NCBI GenBank assembly: GCA_024654125.1
Contig: JANLIC010000223.1
Coordinates: 1 to 54,131 of the forward strand
Direction: 5' to 3'
DNA: 54,131 nucleotides
Origin: Sulfuricaulis sp.
GTDB lineage: Bacteria; Pseudomonadota; Gammaproteobacteria; Acidiferrobacterales; Sulfurifustaceae
Shown piece by piece: positions 1 through 9,083 of this stretch (position 1 is the stretch's first letter; every line of letters starts with the position of its first letter). A program made the position numbers and the translations under genes. The notes beneath the pieces are model-generated. The model was not told where the DNA came from. It made no database searches and saw nothing but the letters and a program-made list of their open reading frames with translations.

Positions 1-414
1 CTCCCGCGGCGGCCAGCGCGTGCCCTTGCGCGGCTGGAGGTGGATGTGCGGCGCCGTCGCGTGAGGATTCACGTAGGCCACGGCGGCCACCTCCGGATCT
101 GTCGGCACCGCGCGCACCTCGTAGAGCACGGTAAAGTCCCCCTGGATGGCGAGCGTGACTTTCAAGATTTCCAAGAGTTTCAAGAGCTGGCTCCTCGTCA
201 GGCCAGCCACTCGCACGTCGAGCGCCTCCCCCCGCGAGTGCGGATCGTCGGCCCCGTGCCCCTCCCGCCCGCTCGTGATCACCAGCGACGACCGGATGAC
301 CTGGGCCGCCTGCACCAGGATGCTGAGGAAGAGCGCCTGGCACGGCGTCAACGGATCGAACCGCACGGAGTCGTTCTTCGCCGACACGGTATAGGGATAG
401 AGTAAATTCGACAT
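1..414 (-). CDS. Endolysin-like D-Ala-D-Ala peptidase (M15 type), 3' end outside window
   Basis: The reading frame starts at ATG 412-414 on the minus strand and is still open at base 1, so 138 codons are visible and the C-terminus is missing. The visible part has an SGREGH...DPHSRGEALDV segment followed by APHIHL near the edge. This H-x(3)-G-x-A-x-D plus H-x-H arrangement is the zinc-binding signature of M15/VanY-type peptidases, which cut the peptide cross-links of peptidoglycan. It is last in the late operon and directly follows a membrane-anchored gene, as expected for a lysis pair. The Shine-Dalgarno is weak. A tail-tip peptidoglycan hydrolase is an alternative. Confidence 0.6.
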   Translation of the reverse strand, partial: MSNLLYPYTVSAKNDSVRFDPLTPCQALFLSILVQAAQVIRSSLVITSGREGHGADDPHSRGEALDVRVAGLTRSQLLKLLEILKVTLAIQGDFTVLYEVRAVPTDPEVAAVAYVNPHATAPHIHLQPRKGTRWPPRE

Positions 415-416
415 GG

Positions 417-887
417 TTAGAGGTTCACCCCCGTCAGGAATTTCAGGATCAACAGCAGCACCGTCCCCACCGCGGCCATGGCACCTGCCCCGCTCGCGAT
501 GTAGCCCCACATCGCCGCGCGCCCGACGGATTGGCCACTGGTGTTACTGCGGGATTCTCGTAGACTCACGATCTGCGCTTCCAGGGCTTCCCGATCGCGA
601 TGAGTGACCATCTTGCTGGTGAGATCCTTAACCGTATCCCTCCATTCGTTCGCGCCGACCTTGTATTCCTTCAGCGCCGTTTCGGTCTTTTCGGCCGCCT
701 GCAATGCGCTCACGAGGGCGGCCCGCACCGCCTCCTTGGCGGCGCGATCGCGCTCGGTATAGCGCAGATCCCTTTCGTTCATGATCTGAATAAAGCCATC
801 GAAGCGGGCGATCAACGCGTCGAGCCGTCCGTTGAGTTCCGCACGCAGTTCCCGCACGCCGAGCACGTCCTGTCGAGTATCGTCCAT
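417..887 (-). CDS. Coiled-coil protein with C-terminal membrane segment (holin/XhlA-like candidate)
   Basis: 156 aa. Residues 1-110 are charged and heptad-like, consistent with a coiled coil. The last 35 residues form one hydrophobic segment (YIASGAGAMAAVGTVLLLIL) with a short basic and polar tail. XhlA-type lysis proteins have this layout, and the gene sits immediately upstream of the putative endolysin, so a holin or holin accessory role is reasonable. No sequence family is recognised. A tail- or membrane-associated structural protein cannot be excluded. Confidence 0.5.
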   Translation of the reverse strand: MDDTRQDVLGVRELRAELNGRLDALIARFDGFIQIMNERDLRYTERDRAAKEAVRAALVSALQAAEKTETALKEYKVGANEWRDTVKDLTSKMVTHRDREALEAQIVSLRESRSNTSGQSVGRAAMWGYIASGAGAMAAVGTVLLLILKFLTGVNL

Positions 888-949
888 CGTATCTTCGCTC
901 CCTCCGGTCCCATACGTCCTAGGCAGTCATGATGACCTTCCGAGGTTGT

Positions 950-1231
950 CTACTCACGCACCGACACGAGGCTGTGCGTCTGTTCGTCGAAGGCGTAGTT
1001 CACATCGGCCCGCATGCCTTGCGCGCGGTACTTCTTTGCCAGCTTCGCCAGTTCCTTCTGCTGCGCCTGCTGCGCGGCGGCGATCCGCTGGGCCGCGTCC
1101 TGCTGAATCGCCTGGACGTTGAGCGCCGCGACCGCACACGCCCCCTGGAAGTCCTTGAACTCGCGGGCCGTGAGAACGATCCGGACGGGCTTGTTCGGTG
1201 TTGGACGATGCTGTCGGCTTCGCTTCGACAT
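950..1231 (-). CDS. Hypothetical protein, alanine/glutamine-rich helical
   Basis: 93 aa. The middle (about residues 35-70) is rich in Ala, Gln and Lys and should form a long amphipathic helix. The ends are basic and polar. It lies between the tail fibre genes and the lysis genes on the same strand. I do not recognise a family. The position suggests a small tail-fibre accessory or pre-lysis protein, but this is inference. Confidence 0.6.
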   Translation of the reverse strand: MSKRSRQHRPTPNKPVRIVLTAREFKDFQGACAVAALNVQAIQQDAAQRIAAAQQAQQKELAKLAKKYRAQGMRADVNYAFDEQTHSLVSVRE

Positions 1232-1244
1232 GTGGGTCTCCTCT

Positions 1245-1520
1245 CTAGTCCGCCACCTCGGAAATCGCGCCGGCCAGCTCCGGGTGGTCCGCCATCAGTT
1301 TCTCGACGACCCGCCGGTGCAAGGACTTCACGCTGAGGTTCGCCTTGTTAAGCACCTGCATCAGCGTGGTGGCTTCCGCTCCACCGTAGGTGTACTCGAA
1401 GCGGCGGCCGTCCGGCGCCCGGAGCACGACGTAGATCGCCACGCCGTCCCAGTCGAGGATCAGCCGACTCACGATCAGGGACGAGGCCGCGATGGGAGTG
1501 GTCAGGGTCAGGGTTTCCAT
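1245..1520 (-). CDS. Hypothetical protein downstream of the tail fibre
   Basis: 91 aa, beginning METLTLTTP two bases after the stop of the fibre gene. The N-terminal half looks like a small beta domain (alternating hydrophobics around LILDWDGVAIYVVLR), and the C-terminal half is helical. The close spacing points to co-translation with the fibre, so a fibre chaperone or small tip protein is possible. No family is recognised. Confidence 0.6.
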   Translation of the reverse strand: METLTLTTPIAASSLIVSRLILDWDGVAIYVVLRAPDGRRFEYTYGGAEATTLMQVLNKANLSVKSLHRRVVEKLMADHPELAGAISEVAD

Positions 1521-1522
1521 CG

Positions 1523-2851
1523 TTAGGCCGCCTTCCGTTCGAGCCGCGCGACCCGCGCAGCCAGTTCGTGAATCGCGTTCACCGTCGCCCCGAGGATCGG
1601 ACGGTCGGCCAGCGTCAGATAGCCGCGCTGGTCCCGCCCGACCGCGAGCGGCATCCCGGCCTTCAGCACATCCTGCGCCGCGAATCCTCCGTACAGGTGT
1701 TTTCGTTCGAGGCCGGAGCGCTTGTTGTACCCGTGCTGAATGGCCTTCAGCTTCAAAACTTCCGCGAGGCCGTAGGGCAGGGGGCGGATCCGGTCCTTGA
1801 ATCGCCGGTCAGACACCGACGTAATGTTGCCGCTGGCGTCGAAGGTCGCGGTGCCGGCGCCGTAGGGTGCCCAGGTCTGCGTGCCGTTGGCGTTGATTCG
1901 CGCCCTCAGCGCTGTCCCGCCGGCGTAGAAGCGGATGGTTCCGGAGGCATCGGTGGCCATGATGTTGAGTCCATTCGCGTCCTTGGCGACCAAGGAGATC
2001 ATCACGCCAGCCCCGCCCCTCACGATTGCGTCGGTTCCAAACCCACCCACGCTTACCGAATTGTGTTCGATGCTAAGCGCAGCGCCATATGTGGCAGCAC
2101 TCGACCCATTCAAGGTGAAGATAGTATAGTTGGTCCCCGTCCCGCCCGTGCCTAGTTTGTGGGTTACGCCGTTTCCGGTGCTGATAATCGCCCCGCTGCT
2201 CGTCACCGCCCCCGCGTTCCACACGCCGGACGTGACGGTCCCGAGCCGCGTGATGTTGTCCTGCACCGCCGTCGGTAGCGTCGTCAACACCTCGACGTTC
2301 CCCGTGCCGGCCGTGTTCCGTCCGAGTACGGAGGCCGTCGCGACCTGCGCCATCATGGCGAGCGTCACCTTGTTCGCGCCGATGGCGGTCGTGAGCGACC
2401 CGGCCGTCGTCGTCACGTCGCCCAGCAGCGCCGGGAAGTTCGCCGCCGGCAGCACCCCGCCCATGGCCGTCTTACGGTTGCCGCTCGCGTCGAAGACCAC
2501 CCAGCCACCCGCGTCGGTGAACGAGAGTTGATCGCCCACCGCGAGCGTGCCCGTCCAGGTAATCCGCTTCGTCGCGGCGTTGTTGACCTGGACCGTGAGC
2601 ACGACGGCCGCCGTGTCCACGTTCACGACGCTCAAGTAGTTCAGCTTGCGCGTCGTCGAGGCCGCCGGCGCGGCAACCACCTCAACCGCCGTGGCTCCGG
2701 TCGTCACGCCGTCTTGCGCTGGGGCTGCCGACTGGCCCCACGTCGTCTGACTGATGTCCACGTACGACGCCACGAACGGGAGTTCGGTCGTGGCGACGGC
2801 CCCGCCTAACTTGATTTCGAGCGACTTGTTGACGGTGTCGAGACTCAGCAT
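1523..2851 (-). CDS. Tail fibre/spike with C-terminal S74-type intramolecular chaperone
   Basis: 442 aa from ATG 2851, which overlaps the stop of the preceding gene (TGATG). The long middle part is low in charge and rich in Gly, Thr, Ala and Asn, as in beta-structured receptor-binding fibres. The last ~95 residues match the peptidase S74 chaperone pattern: SDRRFKDRI, then YGGFAAQDV, then a closing coiled coil (AIHELAARVARLERKAA). In this family the domain drives trimerisation and then cleaves itself off at the serine of the SDRRFK motif. The catalytic-site context is intact. A frame extending to 2932 exists, but would overlap the previous gene by about 80 bases, so the coupled ATG was chosen. 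Confidence 0.85.
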   Translation of the reverse strand: MLSLDTVNKSLEIKLGGAVATTELPFVASYVDISQTTWGQSAAPAQDGVTTGATAVEVVAAPAASTTRKLNYLSVVNVDTAAVVLTVQVNNAATKRITWTGTLAVGDQLSFTDAGGWVVFDASGNRKTAMGGVLPAANFPALLGDVTTTAGSLTTAIGANKVTLAMMAQVATASVLGRNTAGTGNVEVLTTLPTAVQDNITRLGTVTSGVWNAGAVTSSGAIISTGNGVTHKLGTGGTGTNYTIFTLNGSSAATYGAALSIEHNSVSVGGFGTDAIVRGGAGVMISLVAKDANGLNIMATDASGTIRFYAGGTALRARINANGTQTWAPYGAGTATFDASGNITSVSDRRFKDRIRPLPYGLAEVLKLKAIQHGYNKRSGLERKHLYGGFAAQDVLKAGMPLAVGRDQRGYLTLADRPILGATVNAIHELAARVARLERKAA

Positions 2852-4440
2852 CAGAACCTCAAGGCCACGCGGGCCGCCATAATCGGAATGAGCGCGCCAG
2901 TCGAGTTGCCGAGCGTGCTGGACGTAACCCATTCAGCGAGTTCACCGGGCGTGCCTAATCCGGTAATCCCCGTCAATGTGATAGATGGCGCGACCGTCCA
3001 ACCGCCGGCCGCGCCGCCCCCGCCAGACCACATCGGCGAACCGCGCCACGTCAAGATAGGCGCCACGCCCTCTATGGCCGTCACCTCTCGAACGATCACG
3101 CCGGGTTCGACATTACGAACGATCACATCCGTGATGAGGAACGTCCCGTTGACGCCCCGCTTGGCCACGGTGATCGTCTGTGTTTGTCCGGGATGCAGAC
3201 CTTTCTCAAACGTACGATAGGCGACTTTGTCCGGGGTGGCGAGCGCCAAAGCCAGGGCGGCGTCTACCGATGCCTGGGCCACTGCCGCGCTTACCGCACC
3301 GACCGAAATCACTTTCTCCCATGGATCCGTGAGGGCCGACGGGTCCTCGGCCGTCACGACGCCCGAATACGTATAGGCGTCCGATCCCAGGTAAAGGTGA
3401 TCCAATGGCGCATGGCCCTCCCCCCAGAAGTAGGCGATGCAGCCCACGTTGGTCGCGGCGCCGATCGAGTTCCCGGCGACGCCGGCGGTCAAGGCCCGTA
3501 TCCTCAGCTGCCCTTCCGGCTCAATGATGAAGGCTTCGACTTCGGTATTCGCGGTCGTCGATGCCGCATAATTGCTGCCCCCCTCAAGCATGATGGCGGC
3601 CCGTAAGTGCGCCAGGCTAAGGGCTTCCGTCGTGCCGAGCTTCACGTTCCCGTCGACATCCGTGAGGGTCGTCTGAAACGTGTACGTACGGGACCCGATC
3701 GTCACCGTATCGCCGTCCACGAAGTTCCCACCGCTGGGAGGATACTGCTTCAAGAAAGCGTACGCCTTCACAGCGTCGACTGGGATATCGTAGAGCGCGA
3801 TAACCCGGTTGGCGTAATTAGACCGCGTCGGCTCGACATGCACGTCGCCGATGGCGTGCCCATCGCCGTCTATGATGTTGACCGGTGCGGGCGTCGACGC
3901 GGGCAGGAACATGCGGAGCACTTTGTCATAATCGATCTCCCACACGAGCTTCTGCGTCGCGTCAAGTCCTGCGATTTCGTCGAAGATCGTGGAAAGCCTG
4001 CACCGTTCCTCATAAAACTGGTAGGACAACGCTGGGAGCGTCGGTCCGGCTATCTGCGCTGGATCAAGCGTGACACCCGGCGGGAAAAACCCACCCGCAT
4101 CGATGGCCTGAAGAGCCGCCTTGAGCGTCCCGGCCACGATGTCCAGGGTGACGTAACGATGCCCGGCAAGGGCGTTGAAGTCCACGGCCGATACGCTCGT
4201 GACGATTGGCGTACCGGCTTCGTTGCCGACCCCTTTGAGGGACGGCGTATCAATGTTCCCCCCGAAGATCCGCACGGCGTCCTCGGTGACGATGACTTCC
4301 GCGTTGAGCGCAGGCGTATAGGAACCATCCTCCGACAGGACCTGGCAGGAAAACGTATTCCTCCCGTTCGCGGTCTCGGTGATGGTATAACCGCCCAGCA
4401 TGCTCTTCGTTACGCCGGCGATAGTAATGACGACAGCCAT
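2851..4440 (-). CDS. Baseplate/tail-tip hub protein
   Basis: 529 aa. It begins with a beta-rich domain (residues 1-110, TITETANGRNTFSCQV...) resembling the N-terminus of tail hub proteins of the gp27/Tal class. A segment carrying the remark-like FVDGDTVTIGSRTYTFQTTL motif (about 245-265) follows; this motif is common in baseplate proteins. The C-terminus is Gly/Thr-rich and probably contacts the fibre. The position between tape measure and fibre fits a tail-tip protein that closes the tube. The family is assigned from position and fold impression, not from a clear motif. Confidence 0.6.
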   Translation of the reverse strand: MAVVITIAGVTKSMLGGYTITETANGRNTFSCQVLSEDGSYTPALNAEVIVTEDAVRIFGGNIDTPSLKGVGNEAGTPIVTSVSAVDFNALAGHRYVTLDIVAGTLKAALQAIDAGGFFPPGVTLDPAQIAGPTLPALSYQFYEERCRLSTIFDEIAGLDATQKLVWEIDYDKVLRMFLPASTPAPVNIIDGDGHAIGDVHVEPTRSNYANRVIALYDIPVDAVKAYAFLKQYPPSGGNFVDGDTVTIGSRTYTFQTTLTDVDGNVKLGTTEALSLAHLRAAIMLEGGSNYAASTTANTEVEAFIIEPEGQLRIRALTAGVAGNSIGAATNVGCIAYFWGEGHAPLDHLYLGSDAYTYSGVVTAEDPSALTDPWEKVISVGAVSAAVAQASVDAALALALATPDKVAYRTFEKGLHPGQTQTITVAKRGVNGTFLITDVIVRNVEPGVIVREVTAIEGVAPILTWRGSPMWSGGGGAAGGWTVAPSITLTGITGLGTPGELAEWVTSSTLGNSTGALIPIMAARVALRF

Positions 4441-4441
4441 C

Positions 4442-4642
4442 CTAACCCAACCCCAATCGGTTTCTCATCCTCACGACGGCCTCGGCCATCTTTGCCCCAT
4501 CGATGTTCATAGTTGTCTCGATGACCCTGAGCACTCCACTCGGCGCGGTGCTCTCGACGGTACCCCCGCCTGCAGCCGGGAGCGGATTGACGAAGAACCC
4601 AGTTGCGAGAAACGCACCACGTAGAAATCCTCCTATTACCAT
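4442..4642 (-). CDS. Small protein repeating the tape-measure C-terminal tail
   Basis: 66 aa from ATG 4642, preceded by GAGG, with the start chosen inside a slightly longer frame. It begins with a hydrophobic, glycine-rich stretch (MVIGGFLRGAFLATGFFV) that could insert in a membrane. It ends MNIDGAKMAEAVVRMRNRLG, which closely matches the last residues of the tape measure encoded 0.7 kb upstream (INMDGMKVGEAIVKVRTRLG). It may be a detached copy of that end, serving as a tail-tip plug or tape anchor. Function is inferred only from this similarity. Confidence 0.55.
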   Translation of the reverse strand: MVIGGFLRGAFLATGFFVNPLPAAGGGTVESTAPSGVLRVIETTMNIDGAKMAEAVVRMRNRLGLG

Positions 4643-4650
4643 TCCAAGCC

Positions 4651-5175
4651 TCAATCGGCAGGAAGCAGACAATAGGCTATCGTCACGCGCGTTCCGCTTT
4701 CCGTCTCGAACGTCGCGCCAGCATTAACGTTACCAAGTATCTCGATCCCGCGGTTTGCGTAGTCCGTAGCCGTGAGAATGTTGATCGACGACCCGGCTAT
4801 CGACGTATTACGGTATCCGTTGACCCCGGCAGATATGAGCGTAGCGGTGGGCACAACGATCGTGGTTGTCCCCACGTAGCGGGTCGTGAGGCTGACGCTC
4901 TGACCTCCGTTCACGATGATATGCGCGTTCACAAAGAGGCTGGTAACGAAGTACATCTTCCCGGCGACGGCCGGCAGTAAAAGGATCGGCGTGGTGATCG
5001 CCTTGACCTGGGCATCCGTTAGGATGGTCGTCAACGTACGAGGAGTTCCTTCTGGCAACTCATCCTGCGTCAACGCGAGGACGTGATCCGCGTTCCAGTC
5101 ACGCTGTGGTTGGACCAGCTCTGCAAGGCTAAGATCATCAGCCTGCGTCGAGACGAACTCATGTGTAACTGGCAT
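4651..5175 (-). CDS. Hypothetical tail-tip protein, beta-rich
   Basis: 174 aa, starting two bases after the tape-measure stop. A short polar N-terminus (about 45 residues) precedes a Thr/Val/Gly-rich part, which looks like one beta-sandwich domain. The position between tape measure and hub suggests a distal-tail or tip adaptor. No specific family is recognised. Confidence 0.6.
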   Translation of the reverse strand: MPVTHEFVSTQADDLSLAELVQPQRDWNADHVLALTQDELPEGTPRTLTTILTDAQVKAITTPILLLPAVAGKMYFVTSLFVNAHIIVNGGQSVSLTTRYVGTTTIVVPTATLISAGVNGYRNTSIAGSSINILTATDYANRGIEILGNVNAGATFETESGTRVTIAYCLLPAD

Positions 5176-5176
5176 C

Positions 5177-8100
5177 TTAGCCCCCCAGCCCCAATCGCGT
5201 GCGCACCTTCACGATGGCCTCGCCGACCTTCATGCCGTCCATGTTGATCGTCGACTGGAGCACCGCGTCTTCCCTGCCGCGTTCGTACTCCCGGTTCTGC
5301 GCCACGCTCAGGACGCGCTCTCCCGGCGTCAGCATGGCCGGCACGGTATCGGTGCCTTTGGGCGTGAATGGAAGGATCCGCGCGCCTGCCGCGGCATAGA
5401 CGACTCCACCCGCGGCATAGGGCCTAGAAATCGTTTGATAATCCTCTGGGCGCGTATGCGTGATGACCTCTATGTCGACGCTGCGCGGTCTGGTAATCTC
5501 GTTGAGCGCCCCACCGACCCCGCCCACGATCTTATCGATCAGCTCGTTGAGCTTCGCGATAAGCTCGTCGAACATCTTCGTCAAGTCCTTCGCGAACGTC
5601 AATTTGCTCAAGTCCGTCATCTTCTTGCCGGATGCGTCCGTCAACGTTCCTGCATCGATCATCGCCTGAAGGAGCGGTTTCATGGACTCGGGCAGTTCCA
5701 TCCCATACTTTAGGGCCAGATCAACGAGTTCCTGCGTCTTGTCGCCCATCGCGCTGAGCGCGAGCATTGCCGGATTCGCTCCGGCGGCAATCAGCATTTG
5801 GAAATCAGCCGCAATCTGGGTCGCGGCTTCCGTGATCTGCAACTGCTTGACCTTCGGCCCGAGCTGATCGAGACTCAGCCCGTAGCGGTCCGCCGCCGCC
5901 GTGATGTCCGCGAGCGACGGCATCGTGTTGGCTGCTAGCCCCAACATGGCGCGAGCCGCTTCATCCGTAATAAGGCCCATCCGAATCATCTGCTCGATGA
6001 TGGGCTGGAGGGCCTCCGGAATCTTCGTCCCGGTCTGCACGGCGTCGATGATCAGCTGATTGAACGACCCGCTCATGCTCTGAATCGCTTTGTCCGCCGG
6101 GACCCCGGCGGCGACCATGAGGTCGAAATCCGACTTCATCTGCTCTGCCGCCATCGTGACGTTCATCTGCTTGAAGTCCTGCCCCAAGTCCTTCCACGTG
6201 AGCCCATACTTTTCAAGGGCGCTCTGGAGTTGCTCCATCTTGCCCTTGAACTCGTCCATCAACCCCATGAAGTGCTTCAAGCCCGCCTGCGACTGGTCGC
6301 CCCATGCGCCAGCAAGGTCAATCCCGAGGGACTGCCCAATCGTCCTGATGTTGTCCAGGGAGCCGTACGTCTTGAGCAGTTCGGTTTGATAATCCTTGAT
6401 GTCCTGCGTGGCCTTCTGGTTCGCCTCGCGCACTTTTGCTGCTGCCGATAACCATCCGAAGAGCGCGCCTGTGATGCCGCCGATGGCCGCCCCGATGGCG
6501 GTCCCCACACCAGGAAGTATCGACCCTATAGCAGCTCCAGCAGCGGCGCCACTCAGACCGCCCACAAGCGCATTCTTACCTTTGCTCATGCTGGTGTCAC
6601 CTAGCAGCGAGGATAACATAGCCGCTGCCGTGGCGAAGCCAGCCGCCAGCCTTTCCCCGAACTTCAATCCTTTATCCAGCACCGTCTCAAGTCCGGCGCT
6701 CAGGATCTGGAGCGCCTGACCGACCTTGCTGTTGATCCCGTCGAACATGTCGCCGACGGCGTCTAGGATGTCCTCGGCGTCGTCACGCCACGTCCTGGCG
6801 AACTTGTCCGCATATATCCCGACATAATCAAACTTCTCGCCAACGTCCATCAGCTTGTCGACGAAGCGCGAAAGCTCGTCATTCGTCGTCTGTTGCAGGA
6901 GCAAAGACACGTCCTGTTGCGCATCGTATAGATCCAAGGACGCACGTACCGCATCGTTGGCTCCGGCCGTAAAGTCGTCGAGTCCAGGCTTGGTAATCTT
7001 CGACAGATTAAACCCAAGCTTCTCGGAAGACAGCGCCAGCGCGAGCAGCTTCGGGTTCAGCTTCGCGCCCTTATCGAGCAATTCGGCGGCCTTGTCCGCG
7101 ACGGCGGCGATCGTCTTTGCCGATATATCGCCTCTCTTTGTGAGCGCGTCCAGGGCGTCGGAGAGCTTCTTGACTTCCTTCGCCAAGCCCGCGGAACCAA
7201 GGGAATCGGCGAGGGTGGAAACCTCCTTCTGATACGCTTTCGCGGCGACGGCGGCGGCTTCCTGCGTTACCTTGGCATCGTCTATGGCATTGTTCGCCAG
7301 CTTGAACGTCTCGCGCTCAGTATTCTTTTCCCGCACCAGGCGTTGCGCCGCCTCGGTCGCATGGTCCGTGGCGATCATGGCGTCGGCCTGAGCCGCGCTG
7401 TACCCCTGGAGTCGTAGCGCCGCATACTCGTAGGCGTCGCTCAGCTCGCGGCCCCACTTCGTGTTCTTTTCAAGCCAAGTCCCGAGTTCATAAGCCGCCA
7501 TGAACGCACCGAGCACCAGGCCAAGGCGGATGAGAGCCAACTTCACCGTATCGAGTCCGGTCGCGAGCGCTGTCGCCGAGCCCGCGGCGACTACCGACGT
7601 CCCGGAAAAAATCAAGAGCGTCGCGTTGTAGGCGAGCATCGCCGCGTTGGACAACCAAAGATACGAGGTGATCAACCCGACGCCAACGTAGAAGCCAACA
7701 AAAACCGCGCCCACGACCTCAAGCACTACGCGCCAATCCCACAAGAACTTAATGACGTCGGCCAGCCCCTTGCCGAACGAAATGACGTAAGGCACGGCAA
7801 CCGTCACGAACTGTCCGATCGAAGTAATGGCAATCTGAAGCCCCTCCGCCAGCGCCTTCATGAAGTCCTTGACGTCGGCCTGCGACGACTTCACAGAATC
7901 CCGAATCGCGCCGCCGAGGTGGTACCACGCCTTGATGGCGACGTTCGTCAAGGGCAGGAACACGGTGCCGATCTGCTCCGATACTTGCCCCCAGGCGCGC
8001 ACGGACGACCCGGCAATCTTGGAGCTGTATTCCATCGACAGGCCGTACAGCCCGGCCTTCTCGGCGCCCTCCTTCAAGACGGCGTTCAGGAGCGCCTGCT

Positions 8101-8734
8101 GCCGCTCCGCACCCGTCATAGAGCTCGCAGAGCGGTTATTAGCCTTCGTCCAGGCGTCCGTCGCCGTCGTCAGCGACACGGTGAACCCGGCCCCGCGCAG
8201 GAGCATCGGGTTGAGCATCGTGATGCCCTGAATGATGCGCCCGTAGGTGGTCGACGAATCCACGCCAGAGATCGTCGCCATGTTCTGCGCGATGGCCGAC
8301 AGCTCGGTGGCGTGCTTCAGGTCGATGTGCGCGCTGATCAGCTGCACGATGGCGTCGCGGGACTGGACGCCAGTAATGCCCGTCTTTTCGATCTTCTCGG
8401 CGAGGTCGTCGACGAACTGGATCGTGTAGCCCGCCCGCTCGCCAAGGTACCGCGTGACGCCGCCAAGCTGCTCGAGCCTCGCACCAGCCATGAGCGAGGT
8501 AGAAATCAAGTTCGTGGCCCAACTGACCGCCCTCATCGCCAAGTTAGCAAGCGTCGTGCCAAGGAACGACCCGACACTGGCCGCGAGGGTCATGTGGCCC
8601 CTGAGTCCATCGATGGCCGTTCCGGTCTTCCTTGACGAGTCGTCCACTACCTTCAGGACGCCGTCGAGCTTCGCCAGCACGGAAGTCATCTGGTCTTCAA
8701 GCGTGATGGCGCCCGTCAGGGTTCCAATGTTCAT
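5177..8734 (-). CDS. Tail tape measure protein
   Basis: 1185 aa, the longest gene in the window. It sets tail length and helps eject DNA. It has long helical stretches, a membrane-like segment around residues 340-420, and a Gly/Ala zipper near residues 735-780 (GGLSGAAAGAAIGSILPGVG). Towards the C-terminus lie two tandem repeats of about 90 residues (YGLTWKDLGQDF... and YGLSLDQLGPKV...). It directly follows the frameshifting chaperone pair, the canonical arrangement in siphoviruses. At roughly 0.15 nm per residue, the family rule of thumb, the tail would be near 175 nm (inference). The final residues are repeated in the 66-aa protein at 4442-4642. Confidence 0.9.
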   Translation of the reverse strand: MNIGTLTGAITLEDQMTSVLAKLDGVLKVVDDSSRKTGTAIDGLRGHMTLAASVGSFLGTTLANLAMRAVSWATNLISTSLMAGARLEQLGGVTRYLGERAGYTIQFVDDLAEKIEKTGITGVQSRDAIVQLISAHIDLKHATELSAIAQNMATISGVDSSTTYGRIIQGITMLNPMLLRGAGFTVSLTTATDAWTKANNRSASSMTGAERQQALLNAVLKEGAEKAGLYGLSMEYSSKIAGSSVRAWGQVSEQIGTVFLPLTNVAIKAWYHLGGAIRDSVKSSQADVKDFMKALAEGLQIAITSIGQFVTVAVPYVISFGKGLADVIKFLWDWRVVLEVVGAVFVGFYVGVGLITSYLWLSNAAMLAYNATLLIFSGTSVVAAGSATALATGLDTVKLALIRLGLVLGAFMAAYELGTWLEKNTKWGRELSDAYEYAALRLQGYSAAQADAMIATDHATEAAQRLVREKNTERETFKLANNAIDDAKVTQEAAAVAAKAYQKEVSTLADSLGSAGLAKEVKKLSDALDALTKRGDISAKTIAAVADKAAELLDKGAKLNPKLLALALSSEKLGFNLSKITKPGLDDFTAGANDAVRASLDLYDAQQDVSLLLQQTTNDELSRFVDKLMDVGEKFDYVGIYADKFARTWRDDAEDILDAVGDMFDGINSKVGQALQILSAGLETVLDKGLKFGERLAAGFATAAAMLSSLLGDTSMSKGKNALVGGLSGAAAGAAIGSILPGVGTAIGAAIGGITGALFGWLSAAAKVREANQKATQDIKDYQTELLKTYGSLDNIRTIGQSLGIDLAGAWGDQSQAGLKHFMGLMDEFKGKMEQLQSALEKYGLTWKDLGQDFKQMNVTMAAEQMKSDFDLMVAAGVPADKAIQSMSGSFNQLIIDAVQTGTKIPEALQPIIEQMIRMGLITDEAARAMLGLAANTMPSLADITAAADRYGLSLDQLGPKVKQLQITEAATQIAADFQMLIAAGANPAMLALSAMGDKTQELVDLALKYGMELPESMKPLLQAMIDAGTLTDASGKKMTDLSKLTFAKDLTKMFDELIAKLNELIDKIVGGVGGALNEITRPRSVDIEVITHTRPEDYQTISRPYAAGGVVYAAAGARILPFTPKGTDTVPAMLTPGERVLSVAQNREYERGREDAVLQSTINMDGMKVGEAIVKVRTRLGLGG

Positions 8735-8735
8735 G

Positions 8736-9083
8736 TCAGTTCATGTCCTTGGCCTGGACCGAATAGGCCATCACGATCGCGCGCGCAACGGCCTGCTTCT
8801 CTTGCCACGTCTGCTTACGCTCCGGCGCCTCTTCCCCGAACTTAAGCAAGAAGTCCTCCACAGTAAACGGCTTCTGGTCCTTGCCTCGATTGACGTTGGC
8901 GATGACCGCGCAGACCGACGCTGCCCGGTAGTCTGCGCGTCGTTCGCCAATCGGATGTAAGCGCATGTATGACACCCACGCCATGAACTGCTTGGCCGTC
9001 AACCCTCTCAACATCCCACCGACGTCCACCCGTCCGGTCGCCAACGCCAGCTCGTGCGCGGCCCGCCACCACGGGCTGCGCAT
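8736..9083 (-). CDS. Tail assembly chaperone, frameshift extension (lambda gpT-like)
   Basis: 115 aa if translated from its own ATG, which overlaps the upstream stop (TGATG). The HPIGERRADYRAA and PFTVEDFLLKFG segments match the DUF4035/minor tail T family, which binds the tape measure. It is in the -1 frame of the upstream gene, with a perfect slippery heptamer just before. The main functional product is therefore probably a fusion of about 249 aa made by a minority of ribosomes; the ATG may be incidental. Confidence 0.75.
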   Translation of the reverse strand: MRSPWWRAAHELALATGRVDVGGMLRGLTAKQFMAWVSYMRLHPIGERRADYRAASVCAVIANVNRGKDQKPFTVEDFLLKFGEEAPERKQTWQEKQAVARAIVMAYSVQAKDMN

